In this document: positions 10,622-22,643 of the stretch, piece after piece
Numbering within the stretch: the stretch's first letter is position 1
Layout: every line of letters starts with the position of its first letter
Translations under genes and position numbers: made by a program
NCBI RefSeq assembly: GCF_014858725.1
Contig: NZ_AQGV01000010.1
Coordinates: forward strand, 160,212-224,211
Direction of reading: 5' to 3'
From: Pseudoalteromonas aurantia 208
Lineage (GTDB): Bacteria; Pseudomonadota; Gammaproteobacteria; Enterobacterales; Alteromonadaceae
Length of the DNA: 64,000 nucleotides
Notes under the pieces: generated by a model
What the model was told of the DNA's origin: nothing
Databases searched by the model: none
The model's input: only the letters and a program-made list of their open reading frames with translations

Positions 10622-12553
10622 CTAATTACATTGCGTGTTATCAACACATACCTTAACTTGTACTAATGCACTGCCTTCTTGTACATTCCATATTTTCTTA
10701 TCAAAACGTTTATAAATTTTTCCGTATTGACGAGAAACATGTGACGTTGTACCCGTTGCTTTAGTACCACCGAGTGCATTCAGTGCTTTAAGAACAATGT
10801 TGCTATAACGACAATATGTATTTCGACTGTTACATATCTCAGTTAAACCAGCTTCTTTCTTAGGATCTTGGAGCTCTGGCTTTTCTAGCTCAACATCATA
10901 AGATTTAGCATAGATTGACAAGAACATTTGCCACATATCGCTGTACATCTCTCTTTCGATTTCTTCAGCGATACGAGCTGCTTCATCAGGGTCATTTGTT
11001 TGTGGTTTAAGATCCAACTTACATTCCATTCCCATATTGTCTCTTGCCGTTTCAACAGTGTTATCCCAGCTCGATGTTTTACGCTTAAACCAGCTCCAAC
11101 CCGTAGATTTTCCTACACTTCTCCAGTAACTATTCATACGGTCAACATTAATAGAACACTCACCAGAAATTGGACCAGGATAGGCATAGTAGTTATACGA
11201 CAACCCTAAATTAGCAACAAATACTGCGCGATTTGGTTGTGGTTCCCAAAGTTTACGTGTGACTTTCCAAGAAACAGATACATTGTTCTCTGTACCTGAA
11301 TAATTTTCTTCCACTGTCTGGCTGTAATCACCACAACGTGCATCACGAGTAACAAAGAAATCAATTCCGCCTGATGCAAATGACCCTTCATCCATTGCAT
11401 CAAAGTGGATAGTGTCACCAATTTCTTCACGCTCAAACGGCATTTTCCAATCATTCAAGATATCTTTGTTGATCAAAGTATCCGCAGGGTAACTCCAAAC
11501 ATTACGTGAAAATAAACTCTCTCCAGATGCCGTCACATTAGGATTATTTCGTGTAACCCCTGAGTTCACCCGTACATTAAACAAGTTCAACTGTTTCGCC
11601 GAGAATTGGTGGTTGTTTGAATTTCTCAATGCGGTTGATAATAGATCTCGTTCTTTATCCCAAATGTTATAACCCGCACTGGCTAATCCAACTAACGCCT
11701 TACCATGTTCTTTGACAACGTCAGTTTCTAATGTCCAAGCATTTTTAGAAATAACAGATTGCGAGTTAATGATTAAACTATGGAAATTCACATTACTTTC
11801 AGCCAATACCAGCTTTTCTTTGTATGCGTCGTATGCCCCTTTCGCTGTTAGATAGCTCGTTCTGATATTGCCAACTTGCGTTTGCAAATCACTAATCGTC
11901 GAAGCAACAGCCGCTTCAAGAGGCTGGTACTTATTGGTCACCTTTGTAATACATTCAAAGTATTTGGCGAAATCACCACCGCTACTCGTAAAGCATCCTT
12001 GACCTTCCGATATTCTTGCTCGCTCTAACCTGTCACGCTCAGCAAAGGCTGCACTTAATTCAATGTTTAGCTGATTCCACTGTGCTTTCAATGTATTGTA
12101 TGTATCAATCAAACCTTGATTCGCTAGCGCTGCATCAGTAATCACCTTGCGCGCCTTCTTGATCTCATTAAGACCTTCAAAGTTAGCTCGTGGAATACCA
12201 TAAGTCAGCTGATACCAGTTACTGACAAAATCACCTTTTAAATACGCTTGCTCTTGTAATACCGGTGTTGCCAGCTGACGGTAGGCTTGAGTTTTAGTAT
12301 TTACATAGTTATCACAACCAGGGCCTGCTCCTCCTAATTCTGCGTATAAACCATTGATTTGTTTCACAGGTACCGGTGCGACATGCAGCGTTAAAGGGTT
12401 CTCACTGTCAGACATAATATTGCCAACACCTGCAGGCGTTGACATGCCAAGTGCATCAAGTGGATTACCTGTCGTTAAATCCGGTAAAGCATTTGCTGCT
12501 GTACTTTGCAGTAACGCAGCGACAACCGAAGTTGTTATTAATTTTCCGTACAT
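10622..12553 (-). CDS. Large secreted helical protein of cluster 1
   Basis: The protein has 643 residues with a signal peptide (cleavage after about residue 22, ANA). Residues 120-260 are strongly helical with coiled-coil character and contain a cysteine pair about 14 apart (GCFT..FEC). The C-terminal half is rich in aromatic beta segments (SYNYYAYPG, WSWFKRK) with further cysteine pairs (ICNSRNTYC, VCVDNTQC). A WYQLTYGIP stretch loosely resembles the LLTYPE motif in the next two proteins upstream. AAGGA precedes the ATG. Hydrophobic helices plus a beta domain would fit a pore-forming or adhesive exoprotein, but I cannot place it in a known family. Confidence 0.82.
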   Translation of the reverse strand: MYGKLITTSVVAALLQSTAANALPDLTTGNPLDALGMSTPAGVGNIMSDSENPLTLHVAPVPVKQINGLYAELGGAGPGCDNYVNTKTQAYRQLATPVLQEQAYLKGDFVSNWYQLTYGIPRANFEGLNEIKKARKVITDAALANQGLIDTYNTLKAQWNQLNIELSAAFAERDRLERARISEGQGCFTSSGGDFAKYFECITKVTNKYQPLEAAVASTISDLQTQVGNIRTSYLTAKGAYDAYKEKLVLAESNVNFHSLIINSQSVISKNAWTLETDVVKEHGKALVGLASAGYNIWDKERDLLSTALRNSNNHQFSAKQLNLFNVRVNSGVTRNNPNVTASGESLFSRNVWSYPADTLINKDILNDWKMPFEREEIGDTIHFDAMDEGSFASGGIDFFVTRDARCGDYSQTVEENYSGTENNVSVSWKVTRKLWEPQPNRAVFVANLGLSYNYYAYPGPISGECSINVDRMNSYWRSVGKSTGWSWFKRKTSSWDNTVETARDNMGMECKLDLKPQTNDPDEAARIAEEIEREMYSDMWQMFLSIYAKSYDVELEKPELQDPKKEAGLTEICNSRNTYCRYSNIVLKALNALGGTKATGTTSHVSRQYGKIYKRFDKKIWNVQEGSALVQVKVCVDNTQCN

Positions 12554-12608
12554 CTTTCATTTCCTTTATTACGGTTTGGGTGAATAAATCCTTACTCTTT
12601 AAAATCAG

Positions 12609-13526
12609 TTACAAGCGGCTACGTAATCTGTTAACCGCATTTGAAAGCACAAGTGCGTCTCTGCCGATTGATTGACCAGATAACCAACGCGTTTGCTCCG
12701 ACAAATAAGTATGCAAACTTCTAATTCCGGCTTCATTCCACGTTAAATTATTCTGCAATACTTGACGCAAACGCGAGAGTTCTATGGTGCAATGAGATGA
12801 AGAACTTCCGGCACGGCAGTTATTTGTAAAAACAGCCTTTGAACGCTCTAAATCGGCTTGGGCGGTTGTGATTTGATCGAGGAATATCGGATCTTCAATA
12901 TCAAACGTTAAGTTGCTCAACAGATCTAACGTGTTATCGATTGAACTGACTAATTGAACACTGCTAGTTGATGGTTGTGCGATACTGACTAGCGACTTTA
13001 TCACGCCATTATGTGTCACTAAATGTGAAGCTAACTGGCCAAAATAGCTTGGCTCAGGATAAGTCAGCAACTGATTAACATTAAGTTGACAGCCTGGCTT
13101 TATTGCCTGAAAACCCACAACACCATCTAATCCATTGAAAACTAAGTCAGCATCATGATTTCCATGCACCATAGATAAGGTATTAATTTCATTAATGCGC
13201 GAACCGGCAATTCTATTGGTCTCGGATGCATCGGAGCCAGCGCTCAACGTATAACGTACAGACAGAGGTCGTAAAGACTCACAGACAAAGTTGTAATTCA
13301 AAATAGTTTTAAAAGAACCATTCCTGACAAGTCCGTCACTCGAGTACGCAGTATTGCGGTCGGCCGTCATGCTTTGTGAAGAGAATTGACAAGGAGGAAC
13401 AAATCGTTCTCCTGTGCCCGTCATTCTTGACGCACACTGTGTGTCTGCATTAAATACTTCTACTGGAGCTGCTTGAGCTAAGGTAGCACCTGTCAAAGAC
13501 AAAGTGGCTAGCAATAACATTTTCAT
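12609..13526 (-). CDS. Secreted protein of cluster 1 with GFQ-x12-LLTYPE motif
   Basis: The protein has 305 residues with signal peptide MKMLLLATLSLTGATLAQA. The N-terminal half is probably beta-rich with four cysteines. Around residue 145 the motif GFQ, 12 residues, LLTYPE occurs, and the same motif with the same spacing is in the next gene upstream (13547). The C-terminal third is helical and contains C-x8-C (CRAGSSSSHC), a spacing also present near the ends of the three MACPF/CDC-like proteins of cluster 2. It lies 55 bases upstream of the gene at 10622 and 20 bases downstream of the gene at 13547, so it is operonic. The function is unknown. Confidence 0.82.
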   Translation of the reverse strand: MKMLLLATLSLTGATLAQAAPVEVFNADTQCASRMTGTGERFVPPCQFSSQSMTADRNTAYSSDGLVRNGSFKTILNYNFVCESLRPLSVRYTLSAGSDASETNRIAGSRINEINTLSMVHGNHDADLVFNGLDGVVGFQAIKPGCQLNVNQLLTYPEPSYFGQLASHLVTHNGVIKSLVSIAQPSTSSVQLVSSIDNTLDLLSNLTFDIEDPIFLDQITTAQADLERSKAVFTNNCRAGSSSSHCTIELSRLRQVLQNNLTWNEAGIRSLHTYLSEQTRWLSGQSIGRDALVLSNAVNRLRSRL

Positions 13527-13546
13527 AATATATCCTTTATTAATAC

Positions 13547-15385
13547 TTATAGTTGATCGAAATTAGCGGTTAAAACTTGACGACTGACGGTGCCTTGTCC
13601 ATCAGTCACTTTTACAACGGCATTTATCGTGGCATTATTTGCAGAACAAGCATGGAAAGCACTTTGGCTAAAGGTAATTTGCAAATTATTTAACTGAGAA
13701 TTTGCAGTTACTCCTGAAGGTAAAAGTGACCCTGACATTGTGCCGGCATGGTATATGGAAGGAAAAATTTCAGACAGCGTTCTTGACATGTTCGGTGTCC
13801 AAAACATGCCATTGTATTCAAGATACTCCAGCTCAATAAACTCTCGTGAATGAGTTAATGCGGATGCTTCAAACAAATCCCAATCAATTGTTACTAATCG
13901 GTCTTTATCAAACATTTCGACATTGCTAATCACTTGACTACGAGCTGCGAGTTGATTCAATCGAGCGATTATTGTCTCTAACTGAGTCAGTAACTCTGCC
14001 GTATACCCGTCACGAATCATGAGTGAAAGCAAACTTCTTGCTTCTGTGGCTAACGTAAAACCCTCATCCTGAATCGCTGCCATTTCAGGATTTATTTTTC
14101 TAAACTCCTGACACAATAAAATAGGCTGTGTACCAAAAGCGCTTAAACTGGTGACTCCCATATTGCCTGTAACATCACTGCGCTCAGTTAACGCAGCCAA
14201 TACCGCTTTACCAGTTTGGTTTTTCGACAAATAAGCAATGTCTATTGCTGTCGCTAAACGTTCTAAATTAGCCTGAGAACGTAGAGCCTTATAATCCACT
14301 AACTTACTACTCACAAAGCCGGCAAAATCTGGCTGTCTCAATAACCTAGGTTCGATCACCTGATAATTATCATTATAAATATTAGTTAATGCAGATGCTT
14401 CATTGTTAAGTGCAGTTAACACTTGCTCAAACTTCAGCAAACGATAATCAAACTCAGGATAGAACGGCATCGCTTCAGGTGCTGTGATCTTCGTATAACA
14501 AATACCTGTGTCACATTTTTTCAACTCAATATCGATATGTGGTGTAAGGAGTTGCGACTTTTCGAGCATTTTATCTTGTAGAGCAAGCGGTAAAGTATTA
14601 ATCAGTCTAGACAATGTTCTGACTCGTCTATTCAAATGGCCCACGCGACTACTGGCAATTTGATCTGGTGTATAGCGCTTTAATAAATCCCAATAACGTA
14701 GTTTCACAGTTAATACAGAATCAATTTCTGCTTTTAAAGATTGACGCTGAGCTGTATCAAAATAAGGGTACTTATCAATATTAAATTTAATATCTATGAT
14801 TGATCTATTTAACTGTTCTTCCAATAACAGACCTAACGAATAGCGTCTATACAACCCAGCAAAACGTAAAGGAGCGGCTAAAGAGTCTAGTTTAGTAAGA
14901 ACATCCAGCCTAAAATTTACCCGTCGGAATTCATCACTTGCTGGACTAAAGCCAAAATATTTTGGTTTATTGACAAACTCACCATATAACTCATCAAACA
15001 ACTCTTGCTGAAAAATATGAAGTTCTGAAATAAGTTCTGGGTAAGTCAGTAAATCAGACACATGAAACCACGAATAATCATCTCGACTTTGAAAGCCTTT
15101 ACCTGTGGAATGTAATCCTGAAATCACGTCACACGGTAAATCCAATGATTTAAAACACTGTGGGCTATATTCCGGATCAGCTGCTGCACACACATCGGTA
15201 CAATCTGACTCACTAAACTCCGAGTAACATTTTTGAGGAGAATAATTTACCAATTGAAAGCTTGCGCTACACATAGGCTCTTGTGCATAGGCAACCCCTA
15301 AATTAAGTAACCCTATCGTGAGAATTTTCAACTGTAATCGACTTTTACTTTGCTTTTTCAACACAAAATCCTTCTTCATATTCAT
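13547..15385 (-). CDS. Large secreted helical protein, first gene of cluster 1
   Basis: The protein has 612 residues. A hydrophobic segment at about residues 19-35 ends in AYA and is preceded by a basic, unusually long n-region, so it is probably a signal peptide. The mature N-terminus is cysteine-rich (at least six cysteines within about 70 residues). The motif GFQ-x12-LLTYPE at about residues 98-118 is shared with the gene at 12609. Most of the rest is helical, with long amphipathic stretches. The last about 80 residues look beta-rich (LNNLQITFSQSAF, VVKVTDGQG). No strong Shine-Dalgarno is visible; the start may be at 15385 or 15379. It is the promoter-proximal gene of cluster 1. I do not recognise a family. 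Confidence 0.8.
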   Translation of the reverse strand: MNMKKDFVLKKQSKSRLQLKILTIGLLNLGVAYAQEPMCSASFQLVNYSPQKCYSEFSESDCTDVCAAADPEYSPQCFKSLDLPCDVISGLHSTGKGFQSRDDYSWFHVSDLLTYPELISELHIFQQELFDELYGEFVNKPKYFGFSPASDEFRRVNFRLDVLTKLDSLAAPLRFAGLYRRYSLGLLLEEQLNRSIIDIKFNIDKYPYFDTAQRQSLKAEIDSVLTVKLRYWDLLKRYTPDQIASSRVGHLNRRVRTLSRLINTLPLALQDKMLEKSQLLTPHIDIELKKCDTGICYTKITAPEAMPFYPEFDYRLLKFEQVLTALNNEASALTNIYNDNYQVIEPRLLRQPDFAGFVSSKLVDYKALRSQANLERLATAIDIAYLSKNQTGKAVLAALTERSDVTGNMGVTSLSAFGTQPILLCQEFRKINPEMAAIQDEGFTLATEARSLLSLMIRDGYTAELLTQLETIIARLNQLAARSQVISNVEMFDKDRLVTIDWDLFEASALTHSREFIELEYLEYNGMFWTPNMSRTLSEIFPSIYHAGTMSGSLLPSGVTANSQLNNLQITFSQSAFHACSANNATINAVVKVTDGQGTVSRQVLTANFDQL

Positions 15386-16193
15386 AAAAATACAATTTGA
15401 TATTAAGGGAAAAATACTTATATGCGTTTAAGTTAGGGGTCCATCCTAATTGACAAAAACGGGAAAGTAAACATGCTGAAAACAACGCATTAACACATCA
15501 TTAACCTTATTTTTGTATACATACTATTGTATGCAATAAATGAAAGCATCATGAAATTTGTAAGGAGAAGCGCAGTTTCTTTCAAGGAGCCGTATCTACC
15601 ACGACTATGTTTAGTGTAATAATTAATCGAAAGGGAGTTGTTTTTACTACTTATTTTATTAAGCCGAAACCCCCACACCTTGGAGGTAACAAAACTATAG
15701 TAGTACTTACTCTAAGCCTGTATTCTTTAAAGAAACATGATTTAATTACTCGGAAAATGGAATTATTCATCTGAAAATAATAATGAAAATATTAATTTTT
15801 TATCGATAAAGCAAGATTAGAAACATTGGAGTAGCATAAAAAAGGACTGGTTATCATACTTCCTTAAATAAAAAGTGGCATAACGCATCTTTTAAATTAA
15901 AAGATTTAATGAGATTAAATTGAATATAAATTTAGGCTGTTCTTTAAAAATCCGAACTAGATAAAATTAATGATGTACAATGAAGAAAACCAACATCGCA
16001 ATTACGCTAATAACAAATCTAAACAGCTAATAATTAGTAACAAGGCATTGCATCACAGGTAAAAATAATCATACGATATGCTGAATAAAATCACACAATT
16101 AAACGGAACATTGTTGAATTTGAGATTGAATACAACTGCTTTGTAAAGGCTTAGAAGTGTTCCCCCTTCATTAAAACCTATCTTTATCAGTAA
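15386..16193. other. Gene-poor AT-rich stretch
   Basis: I see no convincing gene on either strand; open frames are short and lack signal sequences or ribosome sites. A boxA-like CTGTTCTTTAAAAAT at 15937-15951 matches the rRNA leader element. The promoter of the cluster 1 genes should lie near 15390-15480. Confidence 0.6.
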
Positions 16194-16485
16194 CATTGTA
16201 GCGACTGTAATGCAGAGAAAATAGATTATAAACTAGATCCTCTGGTATATTCATTTAATCACACTGATGGCGACAAGGTTTCTAGAAACACTTACGGTAT
16301 TGATAGTACCATTCGACTTATAGAAAATTACGGAAAATACACGAATGGCTCATAGTCGCAGATTCGAGTTCAAAGATGTTGCTGACAGCAAAAAAATAAA
16401 CGTCTCTAAAACAAGGTAAATTGTTGGTCATACAAAATACGAGAACACCAATTATTACATTTTTATTAAAAATATAATTCAATGA
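16194..16485 (+). pseudogene. Decayed tyrosine recombinase (integrase) C-terminus
   Basis: Two short plus-strand frames, 16194-16355 and 16345-16485, join by a frameshift, and the second has an in-frame TAA at 16417. Read through, the second frame keeps the integrase signature: H-S-R-R at its residues 3-6 (the HxxR box), G-H at 28-29, and a tyrosine at 38. The spacing is 26 residues from the first His to the GH His and 9 more to the Tyr, identical to what I recall for XerC-type enzymes. The first frame (DKVSRNTYGIDSTIRLIE) resembles the segment before the HxxR box. No intact reading frame remains, so the gene is dead. Confidence 0.55.
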
Positions 16486-16834
16486 AGGTACCTCTATAAA
16501 AAATGTATTTCCTAAAAATAAAAACAGTCCCCTCGTAAATTCAAGGCTCTTACATAATTGATTTTTGTTACATAAATATTAAGAATAATATGAAACTTAG
16601 CTAGTAAATGGCATAAATAAGTAAAACTCTATTTATTCATAAGGTTTATTGATCAACGTCGCATTAAAATGTGCCTCTATGCCTAGCATATTAAGCTTAA
16701 GCAAGCTGCTTGTAAGGGAGTTAAATAGTTCAGCTACTTATGTATTACAATGAATTGAATCACTTAAGCTGTGATAGGAAACAATTATTGTCAGAAATTA
16801 ACAGTGAGTCACTGCTAACCTCCGAAATAATATA
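16486..16834. other. Non-coding stretch downstream of the gene at 16835
   Basis: There is no gene. A small palindrome (CAGTGAGTCACTG, about 16803-16815) lies just beyond the stop of the minus-strand gene at 16835 and may be a weak terminator. Confidence 0.5.
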
Positions 16835-17428
16835 TTAGTCTTTATAACCCCATGGCGCTTTTGGTGGCGTAATAGGCTTCGTTAAATCAAAATCAACTCT
16901 AAACTCTCGACCTTGACGCACTAAGCGGTAAGTGAACTGCTCATCATATATATACATTTGCCATGTATTGCCCATCGACTGGGGAATGCCTTGACGAGCA
17001 AATGACTCTTTTGAATACTGATCAGCAGGGAACGACTGTACATTTGCAAAACCTGCATCTGTTGTGTGACCGCCGTACATGGTTGAATCATCATCTGTAC
17101 CATCTTGATGGCGATGGTCATGCTTAAGGCTCAAACCGCTGCCCGTTTTAGTGATCAACCAAGTACGTGACGCATCACTACCTACATGAAAAGGCACTTG
17201 CAATTCGCGCTCATTACAACGACGTACGTGCATTACTAACTTTTTACCTGCAAATGAATTTGGTCCAGTTGCATTATCAACTGTGATTTTACCTTCATAT
17301 GCTTTACCACAGTGCGCTGCAATATTATCGAAAAAAGCGTCATGGCTAGGGATAGAGACCAAAGGTGCTGGGCGAGCGATAGCGACACTGCCCATTAACG
17401 TCAGTGCTGTTGCAACCACAAATTTCAT
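16835..17428 (-). CDS. Conserved-looking secreted protein of unknown function
   Basis: The protein has 197 residues from the ATG at 17428, chosen because AGGAAC sits just upstream and a good signal peptide follows (MKFVVATALTLMGSVAIA). The mature part has two cysteines, HCGKAY and RRCNER, likely a disulfide. It also has a histidine-rich stretch, LKHDHRHQDGTDDD, followed by MYGGHTTDAG. That pattern looks like a conserved motif, perhaps metal-binding, but I do not know the family name. The leu operon terminator lies between it and leuD, so it is probably transcribed separately. The function is unknown. Confidence 0.8.
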   Translation of the reverse strand: MKFVVATALTLMGSVAIARPAPLVSIPSHDAFFDNIAAHCGKAYEGKITVDNATGPNSFAGKKLVMHVRRCNERELQVPFHVGSDASRTWLITKTGSGLSLKHDHRHQDGTDDDSTMYGGHTTDAGFANVQSFPADQYSKESFARQGIPQSMGNTWQMYIYDEQFTYRLVRQGREFRVDFDLTKPITPPKAPWGYKD

Positions 17429-17441
17429 AGTAATGTTCCTA

Positions 17442-17477
17442 AAAATTAAAAACCAAAGGGTAACTAGCCCTTTGGTT
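17442..17477 (-). terminator. Terminator of the leuABCD operon
   Basis: On the minus strand AACCAAAGGG, a 7-base loop, CCCTTTGGTT forms a perfect 10-pair stem followed by TTTAATTTTT. It lies about 58 bases after the leuD stop. Confidence 0.85.
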
Positions 17478-17534
17478 GTTTGCAATTAAATGCGCTTAAC
17501 CCACCGCTTGATATAGTGGACTGCTAAAGTCACA

Positions 17535-18134
17535 TTATTGCCATGGTCGCTCAGATTCTAATTTGCTCTCAAAGGCACTAATCGCATCATTGAGCTGTTC
17601 TGTTTCACCAATAAAGTCTAGCCCACTTAATAGTCGAGCTTTTATATCGGCCCGAACATCAAAGTTAATCGCATCAAAATAGGGACTGCGTAACTGTTGT
17701 TGTACTAAGTCTACTTCAACTTTCATATCATCATGCTGTTCAGCGAGTGAGAATAAATATTCTAATGTGTCAGCCGCAAGCGCGATACACAGCATTTGAT
17801 TGTTGCCACAATTATTAAAGAAAATATCGGCAAAACTTTCGGCTAGTATAATACTGAAACCATATTGCTTAAGCGCCCATGGTGCATGCTCCCGAGATGA
17901 ACCACAACCAAAGTTATCACGGGTTAGTAAAATTGATGCACCTTTATAGCACGCTCGATTTAATACAAAGTCAGGATTAGACGCACCATCATCTAAATAA
18001 CGCCAATCATAAAAAAGGGCTTTATCAAAACCATCACGGCTCGTCGATGTCAGAAACTGTTTAGGAATAATCTGGTCGGTGTCCACATTATTTTTATCCA
18101 GCGGTGCTAATAGGCCTTGGTGATATGTACTCAT
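17535..18134 (-). CDS. leuD: 3-isopropylmalate dehydratase small subunit
   Basis: The protein has 199 residues, the usual length. With LeuC it forms the cytoplasmic [4Fe-4S] isomerase that converts 2-isopropylmalate to 3-isopropylmalate in leucine synthesis. The swivel-domain signature [15 protein letters not shown] and the N-terminal DTDQIIPK are present. Its ATG overlaps the leuC stop (ATGA), giving translational coupling and matched subunit levels. It is the last gene of the leu operon. Confidence 0.97.
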   Translation of the reverse strand: MSTYHQGLLAPLDKNNVDTDQIIPKQFLTSTSRDGFDKALFYDWRYLDDGASNPDFVLNRACYKGASILLTRDNFGCGSSREHAPWALKQYGFSIILAESFADIFFNNCGNNQMLCIALAADTLEYLFSLAEQHDDMKVEVDLVQQQLRSPYFDAINFDVRADIKARLLSGLDFIGETEQLNDAISAFESKLESERPWQ

Positions 18135-19534
18135 GATGCCTCCCCTCTTATATCCGTGAAGTGACCGGCAATTGCTGCCGCTGCAGCCATCGCTGGACTA
18201 ACTAAATGTGTCCGCCCACCACGCCCTTGCCGCCCTTCGAAATTTCGATTTGATGTTGAGGCACACCGCTTACCGGCGCCAAGTTTGTCGTCATTCATAG
18301 CTAAGCACATTGAACAACCTGGTTCTCGCCACTCAAAGCCCGCCGCTTTGAAAATCTCTGCTAGGCCTTCTTGCTCAGCTTGCTGTTTCACCAAACCCGA
18401 CCCTGGCACAATCAACGCTTCAACACCGTGTGCAACTGTTTTACCTTCGACCACTGATGCCGCAGCACGCAAGTCTTCAATACGGCTATTGGTACAAGAG
18501 CCAATAAATACAGTATCCACTTTTGCATCTGTTAATTTTTGCCCAGCTTCAAGTCCCATGTATTGCAAAGCACTGCGGATCGCATCAGCTTTAATTAAAT
18601 CGCTTTCTTGCTCTGGGTTCGGCACAACCTCATCAATACCAATCACCTGTTCAGGGCTGGTGCCCCACGTCACTTGAGGCTGAATATCTTGCGCATTAAG
18701 CTCAACCACTCTGTCAAATTGCGCCCCTTCATCTGAATGAAGCGTGCGCCAGTATGAAACAGCCGCCTCAAACTCTTCCTCACTAGGTGCAAACGGGCGA
18801 CCTTTTAAATACGCATATGTAATGTCGTCTGGCGCAATCAAACCGGCTTTGGCACCCATTTCAATGCTCATATTGCACAGTGTCATTCTCGCCTCCATCG
18901 ATAGTGCTTCAATACCAGCACCACAGAATTCAGCCACATAACCTGTACCACCAGCAGTACCGAGTACGCCAATCACTGCCATGATCAAATCTTTTGCTGT
19001 CACTGTTGGCCGAAGCACACCATTAATTTGTATTTTTAACGATTTGGCTTTTTTTTGCTGTAAAGTTTGTGTTGCTAATACATGTTCGACTTCAGAAGTA
19101 CCAATACCATGTGCCAATGCACCAAAAGCACCATGGGTAGAGGTATGACTGTCACCGCATACAATGGTAGTGCCAGGCAGAGTGATCCCTTGCTCAGGCC
19201 CCATAACATGCACAATTCCTTGGTTTATTGAATTTAAGTCATACAACACAATGCCAAATTCTTTACAGTTTTCAGCTAATGCCATCAACTGGTTTTTTGA
19301 TACCTCACTGGCCGCATCTAAAGACCGGCTTTTAGTAGAGACATTATGATCCATTGTCGCAAAGGTTTTTCCCGGGCAACGTACTGGACGATTTTTTTCA
19401 CGCAAGCCTGAAAATGCTTGAGGTGACGTCACTTCATGGACTAAATGTCTGTCTATATAGAGTAAGTCGGTTTGTTCATTGATCTGTGCAACCACATGCG
19501 ATTGCCAAATTTTGTCATATAAGGTTTGAGCCAC
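18131..19534 (-). CDS. leuC: 3-isopropylmalate dehydratase large subunit
   Basis: The protein has 467 residues, typical of LeuC. It carries the iron-sulfur cluster and active site of isopropylmalate isomerase. Visible signatures are [14 protein letters not shown], the first cluster cysteine in FIGSCTNSR, and the CSMC pair that supplies the other two ligands. It lies 56 bases after leuB and overlaps leuD. Confidence 0.97.
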   Translation of the reverse strand: MAQTLYDKIWQSHVVAQINEQTDLLYIDRHLVHEVTSPQAFSGLREKNRPVRCPGKTFATMDHNVSTKSRSLDAASEVSKNQLMALAENCKEFGIVLYDLNSINQGIVHVMGPEQGITLPGTTIVCGDSHTSTHGAFGALAHGIGTSEVEHVLATQTLQQKKAKSLKIQINGVLRPTVTAKDLIMAVIGVLGTAGGTGYVAEFCGAGIEALSMEARMTLCNMSIEMGAKAGLIAPDDITYAYLKGRPFAPSEEEFEAAVSYWRTLHSDEGAQFDRVVELNAQDIQPQVTWGTSPEQVIGIDEVVPNPEQESDLIKADAIRSALQYMGLEAGQKLTDAKVDTVFIGSCTNSRIEDLRAAASVVEGKTVAHGVEALIVPGSGLVKQQAEQEGLAEIFKAAGFEWREPGCSMCLAMNDDKLGAGKRCASTSNRNFEGRQGRGGRTHLVSPAMAAAAAIAGHFTDIRGEAS

Positions 19535-19590
19535 GTGCTACATCCTCAAATAGAGCGGTAACCTGACGGAAGTCACCGCATTCGTTGCTA

Positions 19591-22211
<2,621 letters not shown>

Positions 22212-22230
22212 ACCCTATTCCTCGGCCCAA

Positions 22231-22300
22231 AAAATAAAAAACCCCGCAATGTGCGGGGTTGAAAGTAGTTGCTCAGTTACGCGCACTACGCCCCGCTCTT
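22231..22300 (-). promoter_or_regulatory. leu operon transcription attenuator
   Basis: On the minus strand AACCCCGC (22260-22253), loop, GCGGGGTT (22247-22240) and a T tract form a rho-independent terminator just before leuA. An alternative antiterminator pairs GCGGGG and GTAGT (22296-22285) with ACTAC and CCCCGC (22269-22253). Those arms overlap the end of the leucine-rich leader peptide, so a ribosome stalled at the Leu codons would favour the antiterminator. This is the classical leucine attenuation arrangement. Confidence 0.88.
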
Positions 22301-22354
22301 ACATTTAATGAGTAAGAGGTTAAGCAGTAATGACAAGCGCGTTGTTTTTTTCAT
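22286..22354 (-). CDS. leuL: leu operon leader peptide
   Basis: This 22-codon frame reads MKKTTRLSLLLNLLLIKCKSGA, with seven leucines, six of them in two runs of three. AGGA lies about 13 bases upstream, at the edge of the useful range. It ends at 22286, inside the antiterminator arm. Scarce charged tRNA-Leu would stall the ribosome on the Leu codons and let RNA polymerase pass the terminator. It is too short for standard gene callers. Confidence 0.88.
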   Translation of the reverse strand: MKKTTRLSLLLNLLLIKCKSGA

Positions 22355-22382
22355 TGAGCAAAGTTGTCCTGTTGATGGATTA

Positions 22383-22411
22383 ATTATGTTTTATCATGCA
22401 TTCAAAACCAA
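22383..22411 (-). promoter_or_regulatory. Likely leu operon promoter
   Basis: On the minus strand TTGGTT (22411-22406), a 17-base spacer and CATAAT (22388-22383) lie about 30 bases upstream of the leader peptide. The surrounding sequence is AT-rich. Bases 22412-22643 hold no gene. Confidence 0.55.
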
Positions 22412-22643
22412 GATCAAGCATATTTTTTTCAAAAATAAATCTAATATTCTTTTTTTAAGAAAAATAAAACCAATAAAAAAACAAATAAAGACTATATTAA
22501 CCACTTCGTGTATCTAAAAAGAATAAATCCTAATCTTTATTTTTGATCTGTAGTAGATTTATAAAGCAATTAAATATCTATAAAAAGCAATATGCCGTTG
22601 TCAGCTCTGCTAATTAACTCTACTCGCTTCATTTGTGAATAAA

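Noticed and set aside
15490..15678. 62-codon minus-strand frame in the gene desert
   Set aside because: No ribosome site, no recognisable domain, and low-complexity composition; likely chance.
22269..22517. 82-codon plus-strand frame over the leu leader
   Set aside because: It is antisense to the attenuator and leader peptide and is Lys-rich from AT-rich DNA.
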